This document shows positions 1 to 9,760 of a DNA stretch of 64,000 nucleotides, piece after piece; within the stretch, counting starts at the first letter, position 1; each line of letters starts with the position of its first letter. The notes under the pieces are model-generated. The model was not told the DNA's origin and did not search any database. It was given only the letters and a program-made list of their open reading frames with translations. Origin of the DNA: Rhynchopus sp. YZ270_cl-10 (taxonomy: Eukaryota > Euglenozoa > Diplonemea > Diplonemida > Diplonemidae). The position numbers were made by a program, and so were the translations under genes. Location: the NCBI GenBank assembly GCA_964035575.1, contig OZ037897.1:806001-870000 (forward strand), in the 5' to 3' direction.

Positions 1-714
1 TGCTGACATCGTCGTTGGTGACAAGGTTCGGAGGCTTCTTGATGGTGCTGTGGTATCTGTTGTTGTAGGCGTACGTTAGTTCCTGAAGGCTGTCTACCCA
101 GTTTGCTGTCTTGTTGATCTCAAAGTGCTTCTGCAGGATCTCTCGCAGTGTTCTTGAGATGCGGTCGACAATCCCAAGGGCGTTATGGTCTCCAACCTCG
201 TTCATCTGGTGTTCTATGCTGTGGGCGCTGAAGACTTCCTTCACCATCAGGTTGTTGAATTCTAAGCCGTTGTCACTCATGATCGTTTGAGGAAGGTCCT
301 TCTTATCTGTCTGTATCTGATGTAGTATTGCTGTCAAGGCTTCTTTGACACTACCCATAGTCTTGTTCTTCAGGGGTCTGGTGTACAACTTTCTACTAAA
401 GACATCAATCAAGTTCAGGATCCACGAGTAGCCTTTGTTCCTTGTCTTGAGCTTCTGGAAGTCGAGGAGGTCCATCTGCATGACGTGGTTGATCTCGAAG
501 GCTGTGATGTGACCCGACAGCTTGCTTGGTTTCTTCCTGAACAGCTGATATGCCCTCTGCTTGTGTATGTAGTCCTCTATCTCGTCAAGGGTATACTTCT
601 CACCTTCTTCGGCTGCGCCTGCAAACTGAAAGTCAAACAACCTCGCAGGATCAGTGATGTAACCTGAGTCTCGCCATAATTTGTTCAAGTTTACTCTTAC
701 TTCGTTTGAGCTCA
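1..714 (-). CDS. Retroviral-type integrase of the Polinton fossil (partial)
   Basis: Translation of the - strand from the ATG at 712-714 to the window edge is open. It shows an rve-type core: a stretch ending in MQMDLLDF, a second acidic motif in SDNGLEFNN, and a following DHNALGIVDR helix, then a QELTYAYNNRYHST segment typical of retroviral and Polinton integrases. The enzyme would insert the element's DNA ends into the genome. The C-terminal part lies outside the window. It is divergently arranged with the + strand genes, only about 20 nt from the next start. Confidence 0.8.
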
Positions 715-735
715 TTTATTTCTTCTACACAAAAA

Positions 736-1137
736 ATGGTCACTACAAGCAGATATCAGAAGACTCCAGTGTACGTATCACCTGTCGACATGCAGAGGAT
801 TGCAGATGCCTTAGGTGGGAAGAGCAAGACAGTGTCAGTCACGTTGCATGCAAGTGGTATCAAACGGTATCCATTGCCACTAACCCCAAAGCAGAAGGAG
901 AAGGTCAAGGAGAAGGGGTCAACGCGTGTCACTTTAAGTCAACCACAGCTGCTGTTCATTGGAGGTGATAGGAAGGAGGGAGGGTTCTTTCAGTTCTTGG
1001 TACCGTTGTTGGCAGCAGGAGCAAGTGCACTCGCAGGCTCGCTTGGGACACAGCTTGGTAGCACAGCAGGGAAGTACATTGATAGGAAGGTGAATGGGCG
1101 TGGTCTGGTAGCACCTGGTAGAAGGTTAAAAAAATAG
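736..1137 (+). CDS. Small Gly/Ala-rich protein, minor-capsid-like (Polinton part)
   Basis: A 133-residue basic protein. The ATG at 736 follows an A-run; an earlier in-frame non-ATG start is not needed. Residues around 80-120 form a GGFFQFL-LLAAGASALAGSLG hydrophobic stretch followed by a basic tail ending in RRLKK. This is the pattern seen in small adenovirus pX/pVI-like proteins of Polintons, but similarity in so short a protein is weak, so the role is inferred mainly from its place between integrase and protease. Confidence 0.5.
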   Translation: MVTTSRYQKTPVYVSPVDMQRIADALGGKSKTVSVTLHASGIKRYPLPLTPKQKEKVKEKGSTRVTLSQPQLLFIGGDRKEGGFFQFLVPLLAAGASALAGSLGTQLGSTAGKYIDRKVNGRGLVAPGRRLKK

Positions 1138-1223
1138 GGGACATAGAACCCGGGTCCCTTGAGCCTCTTCGAGATGATGAGATTATAGACTGGTGTAGAG
1201 ATCAGGGCATAGAGCTGAAAGGT

Positions 1224-1640
1224 ATGGTGATGAGGGATGAGATTACAGACAACATGGATGGGTTGTACTTGATAAACTTAGATGAGAGAGAGGGTAAAGG
1301 AACACATTGGGTAGGTTTCTATAGCGCAGCCACCGAAGCGTCAGCTGATGGTTATGACAAGGAGTCTAAAGGACCCCAGACTTTCTACTTTGACCCCCTT
1401 GGTTTACCCCCTCCCCAAGAATTGACTGCACACTACAAACCCCTCACATACAACACCAATCAAATACAGGATGTCTCTTCTGCACTATGTGGCTACTTTG
1501 TGTGTTTGTTCTTCAAGTACATGCATAAGTATGAGGACAAATATGAAGGCTTCTACGCTATGACACACGGGATCTTTGGTAGCGACACAAAAGAAAACGA
1601 ACGCGTACTTCTTGAGGATGTGTACGATCTATCAAAATGA
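1224..1640 (+). CDS. Adenain-like cysteine protease (Polinton part)
   Basis: Contains the adenovirus-protease signature set: GTHWVGFY (His), an acidic residue in FYFDPLGLPPP, and the SSALCGYFVCLFF block (Cys). In this family the enzyme matures capsid proteins. Sequence just upstream of the ATG also resembles the N-terminus of such proteases (LRDDEIIDWC), so the true start may lie near 1150. Its stop codon overlaps the start of the next frame by four bases. Confidence 0.75.
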   Translation: MVMRDEITDNMDGLYLINLDEREGKGTHWVGFYSAATEASADGYDKESKGPQTFYFDPLGLPPPQELTAHYKPLTYNTNQIQDVSSALCGYFVCLFFKYMHKYEDKYEGFYAMTHGIFGSDTKENERVLLEDVYDLSK

Positions 1641-2263
1641 CCTCATATTGTGTAAAGTGCAGAACCAAGACCTCAGATGTTGATGAACAAGAGACAACAA
1701 CAAAGAACGGACGTCGAGGTGTGAAGAGCAAGTGTGCTGATTGCGGTACAAAGAAATTCAGGTTTGCCAAAGGAGCAACACAGGGTGGAGACATTGTGAA
1801 GGCACTCAACGACAAGTTCCCAGACACAGAGTTCCACTTCCCAGTCATGAACGAAGTAACAGGACAAGTCGAGAAGGCTAACTTCATGGGACCAAACACA
1901 AAGCTGGAAGAGAGAATCAAAGACCTAGAGAAGAATGCTGAACGTGCATGGAAGGGAGAGCAGATACCAAAGGATGACATCATAACACCAGGCAAATCAA
2001 GGTTCGATGAAAGTGCAATGATACATGACCTGCAGTACAAACATGCAGGAAAGATAGGGAAGAGTGCGAAGGATGTACGTAAGATGAAGCACAAGGCAGA
2101 CCTACAACTCATCCGATCAAACATCTACCATGCACTAGACCCTAACAACAAGAGCTCAATAGACAGAGTACAGCACATAGCGAGTGTCCCCGCCTTCATC
2201 CTCAAGATTCTAGGGGAGACAGCGTATGGCAAGATCACAGGGAATGGAATAGAGATAAACTAG
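1637..2263 (+). CDS. Zinc-ribbon plus phospholipase A2-like protein (Polinton part)
   Basis: A 208-residue protein that starts inside the protease stop. Residues 4-36 hold a YCVKCRTKT...CADCGTKK zinc ribbon of the kind common in large-DNA-virus and Polinton proteins. Further on, NFMGPNTKLEERI and the DESAMIHDLQYK helix match the parvovirus VP1-type phospholipase A2 fold, with the HD pair at the expected catalytic place. In parvoviruses this domain helps the particle leave the endosome. The pairing of the two modules is seen here; the function is inferred. Confidence 0.65.
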   Translation: MTSYCVKCRTKTSDVDEQETTTKNGRRGVKSKCADCGTKKFRFAKGATQGGDIVKALNDKFPDTEFHFPVMNEVTGQVEKANFMGPNTKLEERIKDLEKNAERAWKGEQIPKDDIITPGKSRFDESAMIHDLQYKHAGKIGKSAKDVRKMKHKADLQLIRSNIYHALDPNNKSSIDRVQHIASVPAFILKILGETAYGKITGNGIEIN

Positions 2264-2678
2264 ACTCAGGAGCAGAGCTCCGAAGACTCAAATAATACAT
2301 ATCGCAGAGATATGTATAGACTTATATTGTGACCAACCCATTCCCAAGCACAACATTATGCCTCTTAGAGATGTCAGTTCCAGTGGTAGTGTTGGGAGTA
2401 AGATTATCACGGTAATGTGTTGTAGAAGCAAGTGTGTTGGCAACCCTAATGTGGTTGTCAAACGTTAGTCTTTATCTGTCAGACCAGGCTTCCGCCTGCT
2501 ACATCCTTCTTGCGAAGAGGTGTACTGTCTATCTTTGTGTGTGTGAATAGCAATGTATCAAATCCGATGTACCCCTCCTCACCCCTTTATTTTCTTCTTA
2601 ACTTTCACTCATTGTCCACCCTCCATCATCCACCCTCTTGTCCAATACTCACCTACACACCAACAGGCAATTTACACC
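2264..2678. other. Gene-free gap between fossil and ATPase gene
   Basis: No gene seen. It holds the flank of the Polinton fossil and, from about 2570, a pyrimidine-rich leader (TTTCTTCTTAACTTT, CACCCTCCATCATCC) ending in CCAACAG at 2666, a good splice acceptor 12 nt before the ATG at 2679. Confidence 0.5.
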
Positions 2679-4157
2679 ATGGCAAAATACAACAAGACGT
2701 GGAAGGCTCTGGCTCTCCGCATGTGCAGCACCACAGCACGGCCAAAGAAGGAGGGATGGCAACTAGTCGGCGAGAAGGTGTTTCAGGGTGTTGTCAGCAT
2801 TGTTGGCCTTGCAGGAGCGTCGTGGCTAGCGTACGACTCATACATCAAGACTCCCTACTATCTCGACAAAATGCTTCGGGATGTTGTCACAGCGAAGTAC
2901 GACCCCGAACTGCCGGAAGGCATGACATACATCGAGAGAGAGCAAGATGATAAACTGAAGGCGGACCTGCACGAAAACATCTACCACGGTAATGGATTCT
3001 TCATGGTGATGGGTGAGAGCGGCTCAGGCAAAACCACAATGATGCATAATCTGCTCAAAAAGGAGTATGAGGACGGTGTGATCTTCGTGAAAATCAATGC
3101 AGTTAACCTGGTGAACGTACCTAAAAACAAGCTAACGAGTGTATTTGAAGAGTTCGTGTTGGAACAATTCCGCGGGTGCAAGAACCACCCACGCCGTGAG
3201 CCTTCCTTTGACAACTTCATCGGACACGCCAATGATGTCAGGCTCAAGAACCAGAAGAAGTGGCTCAGGAACATGTGGTACAAGACGAAGGAGCACCCGC
3301 TGATCATCTACATCACACTGGACACGAAGGATACAAAGCTCGAGCACGAGACTATGCAAGCTATTGCCGTGGCTGTTGGTGGAATGGCAAGCAAGCTTTC
3401 ATCGCAGGCGAACAAGTGCAAGACCATTCTCGAGTTCTCCAAAACAGGAATCTCGGACCATGTCCTAGAGCTCCGCGGTGATTACGACGATTTTGCAGTG
3501 AAAGCAATGACAGAGACGGAATTCCAGGAGATTGGGAAGCAGGTGTTAAAGGTGAAGGATCCCCAGAATCTTGTTCCGCTGTATCTCGAGCACTATCACA
3601 ACTGGTTGGGAGGACACACTAAGGGCTTGTTGCAGCTTGAGAAGGGAGAGAAGTCTGCGAGATCCAGGAGTATGCACCGTTTTGTTGCCTTTTTGTACTA
3701 TATGATTTTTAACCACACATCTCATCGCAGTTCCGTTTGCCACCCCTGAAACAAAGGATAAGGTTTTGAAGCAGCTGAAGGCGGGTATGTTGTTGTTGGG
3801 GTGGGTAGTTTGTCAATTATGAGACACATGTATTGCACAGAGATCGATGGCGAGTTCGAGGCTTCCGTTGAACAACTTCGCAGAGAACAACCTGAAGCAA
3901 TCAAGCTGTTGACAGCAATCGCTACGACAGGACTCGAAGGTTTCCGTACTAATGACCTGCACGAACTCGACATCCAGCGCGAGTTGATGAACCGCGACTC
4001 AAACTCGACACTGCTCCGCAAAGTGACTAAAAACAGAATGAGGATCCATCGCTACACTCACGCACTGTACCTGTCTGGCGTGAAGGAGCCAAATCCAAAT
4101 GACGACAAGGTCAACGACGTGAAGAAGAAATTCGGGATGAACGCCAAATCTGCTTGA
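2679..4157 (+). CDS. P-loop NTPase (STAND/ATPase_2-like), membrane or mitochondrial
   Basis: Three exons (2679-3669, 3731-3784, 3841-4157) encode 453 residues; introns are 61 and 56 bp, GTATGC...GCAG and GTATGT...ACAG, and the frame is kept across both. The N-terminus (MAKYNKTWKALALRMCSTTARPKK) is basic and Ser/Thr rich like a mitochondrial presequence, followed by one hydrophobic segment (about residues 33-48). Walker A is GESGSGKT near residue 111; the hydrophobic strand PLIIYITLD is the likely Walker B. A C-terminal helical region has ATTGLEGFRTNDLHELDIQREL. The layout resembles organelle-anchored STAND-type ATPases; the substrate is unknown. An upstream in-frame ATG at 2553 would add 42 residues of low-complexity leader and is less likely. 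Confidence 0.8.
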
Positions 4158-5056
4158 TTTGGGTGGGGTGAAGTACTTTTGTGGTTCTTTTTTTTTTTTT
4201 TTTGTTTATTTGTGTCTGGAGGAGGTGCGGGAAGGGTATGGAAAAAAAAGAAAAAAACAGGGTGTTGTCAACTGTCCCAACAACACAGGCTCAGCCGGGT
4301 GTGGGTAGGAATAGTGAATATGTTTTGTGATTATATTTTTTACTTTCATTTGTCTCTGGAGGGTGGGAACAACGATGGGTCTTACTTGCACAATATATGT
4401 GGGGAAAAAAAAACCGTCCAATGAGTTGAGTGTATGTCTCTGGTGCTTTGAGTCACAGCGAGGGGTTTTTGGTGTTGTTTTTATATTTTTCCTTTCCCAA
4501 ACAATATAAAGCAAAACAAATCCAAAAAAAAAAAAAAAACATATGCCCTCATGAGAATTTTTCTTTTCTTTCTGTTTTTCACAACACAATCACCACACTC
4601 AGACAGGAGTACAACAAACTACACAAATGGGGAGGATGACAAATTGTGGTTCAAAAGAACCCGTGGTATAGGCCTACAGGGGAACGCCACGTAAAATAAA
4701 GACTAACGCGCCATGTGCACTACCTCTTGGGTGGTTGTGGAAACGTGCACTGCTTCCTGTATAATTTCTATAATTTGGAGAAACAGAGTAAACTCACAGG
4801 TCCTCACACGGTCGTAAAGGTGAGGAGTATGCAGAGGACACCGACAGGCTGAACCAGATCCATCATCACGTCATTAGGAATACAGTCACCGAAGTCCGAG
4901 TCACTGAAGAAGCGACTGCTGAAACAGGTATGACACGTACACACAGGTATGTAAAAGACTTACATAAAAAGTGAATAATGAATAAATTATTGGCGCAGTA
5001 GAATTTTACCGGGTTTTAATTCCTGCGCCCATCTCTCGATTTCTCCTATTACTCCC
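4158..5056. other. Gene-free stretch with homopolymer tracts
   Basis: T and A runs (4187-4204, 4520-4540) and no convincing coding frame. The first part is probably the 3' UTR of the ATPase gene. 4640-5040 contains nothing I recognise. Confidence 0.4.
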
Positions 5057-6066
5057 GTTCAAAAGCGTTCCTGTTGTTCGCGTTGAAACAGCCCGTTGAG
5101 AAGCGTGCCTTTTGTTCGCGTTGAAACAGCCCGTTCAAAAGCGTGCCTTTTGTTCGCGTTGAAACAGCCCGTTCGAAAGCGTGCCTTTTGTTCGCGTTGA
5201 AACAGCCCGTTCAAAAGCGTGCCTTTTGTTCGCGTTGAAACAGCCCGTTCGAAAGCGTGCCTTTTGTTCGCGTTGAAACAGCCCGTTCAAAAGCGTGCCT
5301 TTTGTTCGCGTTGAAACAGCCCGTTGAGAAGCGTGCCTTTTGTTCGCGTTGAAACAGCCCGTACAGAAGCGTGCCTTTTGTTCTCGTTGAAACAGCCCGT
5401 TCAAAAGCGTGCCTGTTGTTCGCGTTGAAACAGCCCGTTGAGAAGCGTGCCTGTTGTTCGCGTTGAAACAGCCCGTTCAAAAGCGTGCCTTTTGTTCGCG
5501 TTGAAACAGCCCGTTGAGAAGCGTGCCTTTTGTTCTCGTTGAAACAGCCCGTTCAAAAGCGTGCCTGTTGTTCGCGTTGAAACAGCCCGTTGAGAAGCGT
5601 GCCTTTTGTTCGCGTTGAAACAGCCCGTTCAGAAGCGTGCCTTTTGTACGCGTTGAAACAGCCCGTTGAGAAGCGTGCCTGTTGTTCGCGTTGAAACAGC
5701 CCGTACAGAAGCGTGCCTTTTGTACGCGTTGAAACAGCCCGTTCAAAAGCGTGCCTTTTGTTCGCGTTGAAACAGCCCGTTCGAAAGCGTGCCTTTTGTT
5801 CGCGTTGAAACAGCCCGTACAGAAGCGTGCCTTTTGTTCGCGTTGAAACAGCCCGTTCTAAAGCGTGCCTTTTGTTCGCGTTGAAACAGCCCGTACAGAA
5901 GCGTGCCTTTTGTTCGCGTTGAAACAGCCCGTTCGAAAGCGTGCCTGTTGTTCGCGTTGAAACAGCCCGTTCAAAAGCGTGCCTTTTGTACGCGTTGAAA
6001 CAGCCCGTACAGAAGCGTGCCTTTTGTTCGCGTTGAAACAGCCCGTTCAAAAGCGTGCCTTTTGCG
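5057..6066. repeat. 38-bp minisatellite, 26 units
   Basis: I counted 26 copies of GAAACAGCCCGT spaced 38 bp apart. Each unit has a constant part (AAGCGTGCCTTTTGTTCGCG plus TTGAAACAGCCCG) and a 5-nt variable slot. Slot variants by count: TTCAA 9, TTGAG 6, TACAG 5, TTCGA 4, TTCAG 1, TTCTA 1. Minor variation occurs at TTTTGTTC (TGTTGTTC, TTTTGTAC, TTTTGTTCTC). Because the unit has no stop in any - strand frame, all three - frames stay open through the array and spell a 38-residue repeat (for example NGLFQREQKARF); the + strand is stopped. Confidence 0.9.
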
Positions 6067-6239
6067 ATTCGTTGAAAAGTCGCGTTCATGGTCCGAAGCT
6101 GGAGCACAATAAAAGAAGTGTGTGGTCATGAGATCACAGAGGAAGATTTGGGATTTTTAAGTATCAGTTTATTGGAGAAGATTTTTGGTTCTGATTTGGA
6201 ATAAGTTACTTAAACCCCTCAAGCTGTTGCACCACAGTA

Positions 6240-8270
6240 GTGTTCAGTGGATGGAGCAAAGAGTGCGCAGTACGTGATGAGAGCTGGAGTACCGCAGGGT
6301 ACAGTACTGTCACCCCTCCTTTTCCTCGCTGCTATGGACGAAGTTGCGGAAGCGCTCGACGACCTCAGTGCAACATATCCCACATTCTTCGCCGACGACA
6401 TGGCAGTCACCGTGCAAGGGGAAACATTAGGGGAAGTGCAAGAATTGGCGCAAGCGGTCATCAACCGTGTCACAGCGGCGATGGAGCCACTCGGAATGCG
6501 CCTCTCCAGCACAAAGACCGTCTTCACCTTCTTCGGCACAAGAAACGTCCTCAACAAGTACCCGTTAGCGGCCGACACAGAACTTTGGTTGAGGAACGGT
6601 ATTCGGGTGCCCTACTCCGCCACACCCAAATACCTGGGATTGACGCTGGATCCGTCCTTGACGATGGAGGCACACACCACCGCAGTCATCACCAGGGTGC
6701 AAAAAAGGCTCGGTCTGATGAAGATGTTGTCTGGAACCACGTGGGGAGCTAACACACACACCCTCCGCACCACCTATCTCACATACGTACTTCCCCTGAT
6801 CCGCTATGCTCTTGGCATATACGGTCCACAGCTGTCAACACACCTGATGGACAAGCTGGAGGCCGAACACAACGCCGCGGCGCGTATCATCACCGGATGT
6901 CCTATGCCTACGTCTCGCGCCAAATTGCTGTGGGAGGCACGCCTGACCCCGATAGTGGACCTGATGCGATTGGACGCCGTAACTGCGTTCGAGTTGTTTC
7001 GGCGTCACACCGACACGCCAGGGAAAGCGGCCTGCGGCTACACCTCCGCCTCCCTCACGCTCAACAACTGGCTCTCCGCCGCCCAGCGACTCTCCTCCGA
7101 GGCACACAAGGAGTTCCGCAGACCTGGGGTGCATATGGCAGATATGCAGCGTCACCTGCCTGTAGACCCGTGGTATTGGAGTGACGTACTGCCCCGCCTA
7201 AGTATCACCGCCACGATACCTGGGATACGCCGCTCCGACCCTGAGCCAGATGACGAAAAATTCCTGCTCCTCACAGAGGAGGCCCTCCAACGCCTTCCCC
7301 CCTGCGAATGGCACGCCTACACCGACGGCTCTGTCCAGGGCAAAAGCGGGGGTGCTGGGGTAGTGCTGTACAAGCTCCCCGAGATGCGAGAACCCAACTG
7401 CTCCTTCTCCTACGGGGCCGGCACCGGCGCAAGCAGCTTTCAAGCCGAAATGATCGCCATAGGCCACTCCATTGACCTTCTCTTTGACAAAGCAACCCCT
7501 GGGGCCACCTGCGCCATCCTCACAGACTCGCAATCGTCCCTGCGTGCGCTAGAGAGCGGTCCCAAGAAGGCCAGAGAGGACTTCGAACACAAACTCTGGA
7601 AAGGACTACACCGGCTTGCCGGCAACAACATAAACCTAATACTGCACTACGTCCCCTCGCATGTGCAGGTCCTGGGCAATGATGCTGCTGACGCTGCGGC
7701 CGCAGAAGGCACCAAGATGGTGCAGAGCCCTGGCCTGTCCTTCTCTGCCGCCAGATCATGTGCGAGACGTCACCTGGCGAACACCCCTTCCGTCGAGCAG
7801 CCCGGCACGAACACGGTGTACGCCAGGAAGGCCGGAGCGGACGTAGCGGTGCTGCAACCTCCCGTCCACTGCACGGACCTCACCCGCAGGGGGGAAACCA
7901 CCATCCGCAGCCTCCGAGCTGGCAGCAACCAGCTAACGTTCGACTTCCGCACCTCGTCGAACACTGCCACATGCCTGCGATGCGACAAGCCCTGCACCCT
8001 GAAGCACCTGTTCTTCTCCTGCCGACAAACGTGTAGCGAAAGCCTCCCGGACCTCCATACCCTCCTCATGCGAGAGCCGGCGACCGCCCTGAAGTACCTC
8101 GTCAGCGAGAGTTTCCTGCCTGGCCCGCTTGAGGAGTACCTCCGTAACGGTAGTTAGTCGTGACTGAGTTGTTGTTGATTAATATTATTATGTTCTGTGT
8201 TTAATCTTGTGTCATAGGCTGCAGTACGACTTACGTCGCGCTGCTAGCCCCTGACAACAAGCGTGTTATT
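6240..8270 (+). mobile_element. 5'-truncated non-LTR retrotransposon (LINE, RNase H-bearing)
   Basis: Sequence similarity starts abruptly inside the reverse transcriptase (about 6240), so the endonuclease and N-terminal RT part are missing: a classic 5' truncation. The 3' limit is not clear; I see no long poly(A), and 8158-8270 is taken as 3' UTR. RNase H plus a C-terminal CCHC knuckle fits the I/ingi/R1 group of clades. Confidence 0.75.
6247..8157 (+). CDS. LINE reverse transcriptase-RNase H, N-terminally truncated
   Basis: An open frame of 636 codons with no internal stop. It enters at the RT motif AGVPQGTVLSPLLF (residues 13-26) and FADDMAV (the catalytic Asp pair, about residue 49), followed by thumb/connection sequence. 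An RNase H domain lies at about residues 355-500 with YTDGSVQGKSGG, the Glu in FQAEMIA, LTDSQSSLRAL and the YVPSHVQVLGNDAAD segment: all four metal-binding acids are present. The C-terminus has CLRCDKPCTLKHLFFSC, a CCHC-type knuckle. The first in-frame codon is GTG and there is a stop just before it, so this is a remnant frame, not a gene with its own start. The undamaged frame suggests a recent insertion. Confidence 0.85.
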   Translation: MDGAKSAQYVMRAGVPQGTVLSPLLFLAAMDEVAEALDDLSATYPTFFADDMAVTVQGETLGEVQELAQAVINRVTAAMEPLGMRLSSTKTVFTFFGTRNVLNKYPLAADTELWLRNGIRVPYSATPKYLGLTLDPSLTMEAHTTAVITRVQKRLGLMKMLSGTTWGANTHTLRTTYLTYVLPLIRYALGIYGPQLSTHLMDKLEAEHNAAARIITGCPMPTSRAKLLWEARLTPIVDLMRLDAVTAFELFRRHTDTPGKAACGYTSASLTLNNWLSAAQRLSSEAHKEFRRPGVHMADMQRHLPVDPWYWSDVLPRLSITATIPGIRRSDPEPDDEKFLLLTEEALQRLPPCEWHAYTDGSVQGKSGGAGVVLYKLPEMREPNCSFSYGAGTGASSFQAEMIAIGHSIDLLFDKATPGATCAILTDSQSSLRALESGPKKAREDFEHKLWKGLHRLAGNNINLILHYVPSHVQVLGNDAADAAAAEGTKMVQSPGLSFSAARSCARRHLANTPSVEQPGTNTVYARKAGADVAVLQPPVHCTDLTRRGETTIRSLRAGSNQLTFDFRTSSNTATCLRCDKPCTLKHLFFSCRQTCSESLPDLHTLLMREPATALKYLVSESFLPGPLEEYLRNGS

Positions 8271-8689
8271 CATGTCCCCCTATTTACAACGGGTATTTTG
8301 TTGCTTTTCTGCTGTCTTTCCCCACATGTTACCCAATCAAAAGCCTTTCGTTCGCTCATTCAGCGTTCCCCCTACCCATTTTTCCACATCTCTACCACAC
8401 TTCTCACACCGTAGAAATCCCTGATGCATAATTCTCTCTCGCTATTGAAGCCCCAGGTCCCTCCGCACTCGAAGTACGCCCAGAGAGGCGTACTCCACAT
8501 TTTACCCAGCGGACGCTTCTTTATGCACCTAGTTATCCCCTTTTTATGCCGCCACTCCCTACACTCTCTGTACCACAGCACAATGTATTTACCGCTCTTT
8601 TGGAGGTCAACAGTCGTTAAACACAAGTAGATTAGGAGCATCTGACTGTACATTAATCAATTAAAGCAAACTATACATGTGCGGACGGA
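8271..8689. other. Gene-free flank of the LINE
   Basis: Nothing recognised; no coding frame, tRNA or repeat match. Confidence 0.35.
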
Positions 8690-9760
8690 GGTGTACCACA
8701 CATCTACCCTACGAATGCTCTTCCCGTGCCCCAATTCCCCCCTATTTAATACCGCCAACACACCCTTCCCCCTTTACACAATACGCACGTGCCGGTGAAG
8801 CTGCTTAGGGGTCTACCCGGCCACCTTGCATTTTCCACCGATTACGCTGCCTGTCAAAACAACAACACAATCTTGAGGGTCACCAGCGACTACCGCGCTG
8901 CAGTTACCCCATTGTTCCCCTTCAAAGGGTAGTGACCCACACTTTTACTTTAACTGCTCACACCTTATCCTCTTTTGAAACTTTTAAAATGCAAAATGTA
9001 ACCTTTTCTGTCGCAACCAAACACCTCGAGGGGAGGCGCCAGTGTCTACCGCGCTCTGGTAACCTCCTCTTTTTCATTTATCATTTATTTTTCTTTTACG
9101 GCAGCAATTACTGTTAGGTGAAAGGGTGCGTAGCGACACCCCCGATGCGAGCTACCAACACAACCATCAAAACCCCCCTTATGACTAAACATGCAAGCAC
9201 ATGCACACACAAACACTACATGTGCCCAAAGAGGCGTGCGGCGCGTCTTACCATACGGACGTTCTTCCCGCCCACCAAAATCCCAAATTCCCCAACTCCC
9301 CTATTTAATACCCCCACCTCACCCTTCCCCCTTTACACAATACACACGTGCCGGTGAAGCTGCGTAGGAGTCTACTAGGCCACCTTGCATGCTCCACCAG
9401 GTACGCTACTAGCGAAAACAACAGCACACTCTTATGGGACACTATGTCAACCGCAGTAGCCCCAAACTTCCCCCCCACGGGTAGTGACACACACTTCTAC
9501 AATTTGTAACAAAACAAAACTTTAATAACTCAAATTTTAATTTTAAATAAAAAATGTTTTATTTTAAAATATTTTTTTTTCGCAATTGCAAACTGAAACA
9601 ACCTGTCGCTATCAACACCTTGCGGGGAGGCGCCAGTGGGTACCGCGCCCCTGTAACCTCCCACCTTTTTATTTTCGGCAGCAGTCACTGTAAAGTAGAC
9701 GGGTGCGTAGCGACACCCCCGATGCGAGCCACCTGTACTACCATTTAACCCCCCTTATCC
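8690..9760. repeat. Tandem duplication of a 560-580 bp non-coding unit
   Basis: Copy 1 is about 8690-9160 and copy 2 about 9240-9760. Shared landmarks in the same order: CCCCTATTTAATAC (8738, 9298), CACGTGCCGGTGAAGCTGC (8788, 9347), GGCCACCTTGCAT, GGGTAGTGAC, GGGGAGGCGCCAGTG (9030, 9626), GGGTGCGTAGCGACACCC (9124, 9704) and GATGCGAG. Several blocks can fold (GGGTG/CACCC; GGGGAGG/CCTCC). The TATTTAATAC box lies some 40 nt before the conserved start, so a promoter for a small RNA is possible, but no known RNA family is recognised. No open frame is conserved. Confidence 0.6.

Larger units (their letters stand above)
1..2510. mobile_element. Polinton/Maverick-type fossil, right-hand part
   Basis: Four neighbouring frames give a Polinton-like gene set: a retroviral-type integrase on the - strand facing a small Gly/Ala-rich protein, an adenain-type cysteine protease and a phospholipase-like protein on the + strand. 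The element continues beyond the left edge, so polymerase, packaging ATPase and major capsid genes cannot be judged. I found no certain terminal repeat; the right limit (about 2.5 kb) is set by the start of the neighbouring host gene. The visible frames are long and open, which suggests a fairly young copy, but whether the whole element is intact is unknown. Confidence 0.75.

Noticed and set aside
2679-4157. Packaging ATPase of the neighbouring Polinton fossil
   Set aside because: It has two spliceosomal introns, a presequence-like N-terminus with a membrane segment, and lacks the FtsK/HerA pattern of Polinton ATPases.
2463-4705. Terminal inverted repeat CGTTAGTCTTTAT around the ATPase gene
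   Set aside because: Only 13 bp, ends not flanked by a duplication, and the enclosed gene has introns; probably chance.
5057-6066. CRISPR-like array
   Set aside because: Units are tandem with only a 5-nt variable slot, there are no spacers and the genome is eukaryotic.
5135-6107. Repetitive protein on the - strand of the minisatellite
   Set aside because: Open frames in all three - frames follow from a 38-bp unit without stops; no start context, signal or downstream domain supports translation.
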